Assembly: GCA_965220095.1 (NCBI GenBank) | Contig: OZ244805.1 | Location: forward strand, 2,542,001 to 2,606,000 | Reading direction: 5' to 3' | Source of the DNA: Bin87 sp965220095 | GTDB taxonomy: Bacteria > Chloroflexota > Dehalococcoidia > Lucifugimonadales > UBA3495 | DNA: 64,000 nucleotides | Shown: piece after piece, positions 63,954 through 64,000 of the stretch | How the letters are laid out: the number at the start of each line of letters is the position of its first letter | Numbering within the stretch: position 1 is the stretch's first letter | Position numbers and translations under genes: made by a program | Notes under the pieces: model-generated | Seen by the model: only the letters and a program-made list of their open reading frames with translations | The model's database searches: none | Told to the model about the DNA's origin: nothing

Positions 63954-64000
63954 GCCGAAGTGGCGGAATGGTAGACGCGCCGGTCTCAAAAACCGGTGGG
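63954..64000 (+). tRNA. tRNA-Leu(CAA), 5' part, cut by the window end
   Basis: Acceptor start GCCGAAG, D-arm TGGCGGAATGGTAGACGC (box A) and a 5-bp anticodon stem CCGGT/ACCGG around CTCAAAA, anticodon CAA (63987-63989). GTGGCGGAATGGTAGACGC is the typical leucine-tRNA pattern. The variable arm and T-arm lie beyond the window. Confidence 0.9.

Noticed and set aside
1..64000. Reassignment of TGA to Trp or Gly in this organism
   Set aside because: Several intact genes end in TGA at the expected length (for example cas1), and the read-through cases at conserved positions in functional genes are both at cysteine.

Overview
Organism and setting. The window is GC-rich, densely coded DNA of a bacterium. 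It has bacterial Shine-Dalgarno sequences, -35/-10 promoters, MEP-pathway genes (ispD, ispF), trxB, purQ/purL and a tRNA-Leu. The catabolic content (FMN 2-hydroxyacid oxidase, FAD-linked oxidase, LLM flavin monooxygenase, SDR, enoyl-CoA hydratase, amidase) and a giant secreted cadherin-like/Ig-repeat protein resemble environmental Chloroflexota (SAR202/Dehalococcoidia-like, possibly marine or sponge-associated). That assignment is inference; no rRNA is present to settle it.

Layout. 1-2066: intergenic DNA with a promoter-hairpin-terminator unit (candidate small RNA), one hypothetical gene and decayed coding fragments. 2067-9311: one 2,414-residue secreted repeat protein. 9312-11671: hairpins, a decayed Uma2 nuclease and two related zinc-ribbon small proteins. 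11672-21672: a complete type I-E CRISPR-Cas locus on the minus strand (cas3, then cse1-cse2-cas7-cas5-cas6e-cas1-cas2, then an array of only three repeats). Between cas3 and cse1 sits a plus-strand island: a one-spacer degenerate mini-CRISPR directly followed by hicA and a truncated hicB. 21887-27405: decayed HigBA, an IS701-like transposase, IstB, DUF6932 and integrase remnants around an intact 2-hydroxyacid oxidase. 27685-51562: mostly intact housekeeping and catabolic genes. 51576-54284: a DNA-methyltransferase gene broken by two amber codons. 54292-64000: SDR, a two-gene membrane module, a NYN-LOTUS protein, purine genes and the start of a tRNA-Leu.

Main discoveries. (1) The mini-CRISPR at 18418-18506 has two degenerate repeats with intact 6-bp/4-nt hairpins and the exact 61-bp period of the real array. 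Its spacer matches 11 consecutive bases, starting one base after the handle, to a site in the divergent promoter/5' leader of the cse1 operon. This is the hallmark of Cascade-guiding regulatory RNAs of the CreA/CreR type. Its second hairpin contains the apparent ribosome-binding site of hicA, so Cas6e cleavage there would remove it. (2) Two genes, an OsmC-family thiol peroxidase and a BtuF-like binding protein, carry in-frame TGA exactly where a conserved cysteine is expected, with coding homology resuming after it. The second is followed by a very good bacterial SECIS (6-bp stem, AGGTC loop 17 nt after the TGA). Both are probable selenoproteins. (3) Two 114-bp miniature elements with GTAA ends and 8-bp target duplications look like IS66-type MITEs.

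How it works together. The CRISPR locus has only two spacers but keeps intact cas genes, while the island inside it combines a Cascade-guide-like RNA with a toxin whose protein antitoxin is truncated. That combination suggests the Cas proteins may restrain the toxin, their own promoter, or both.
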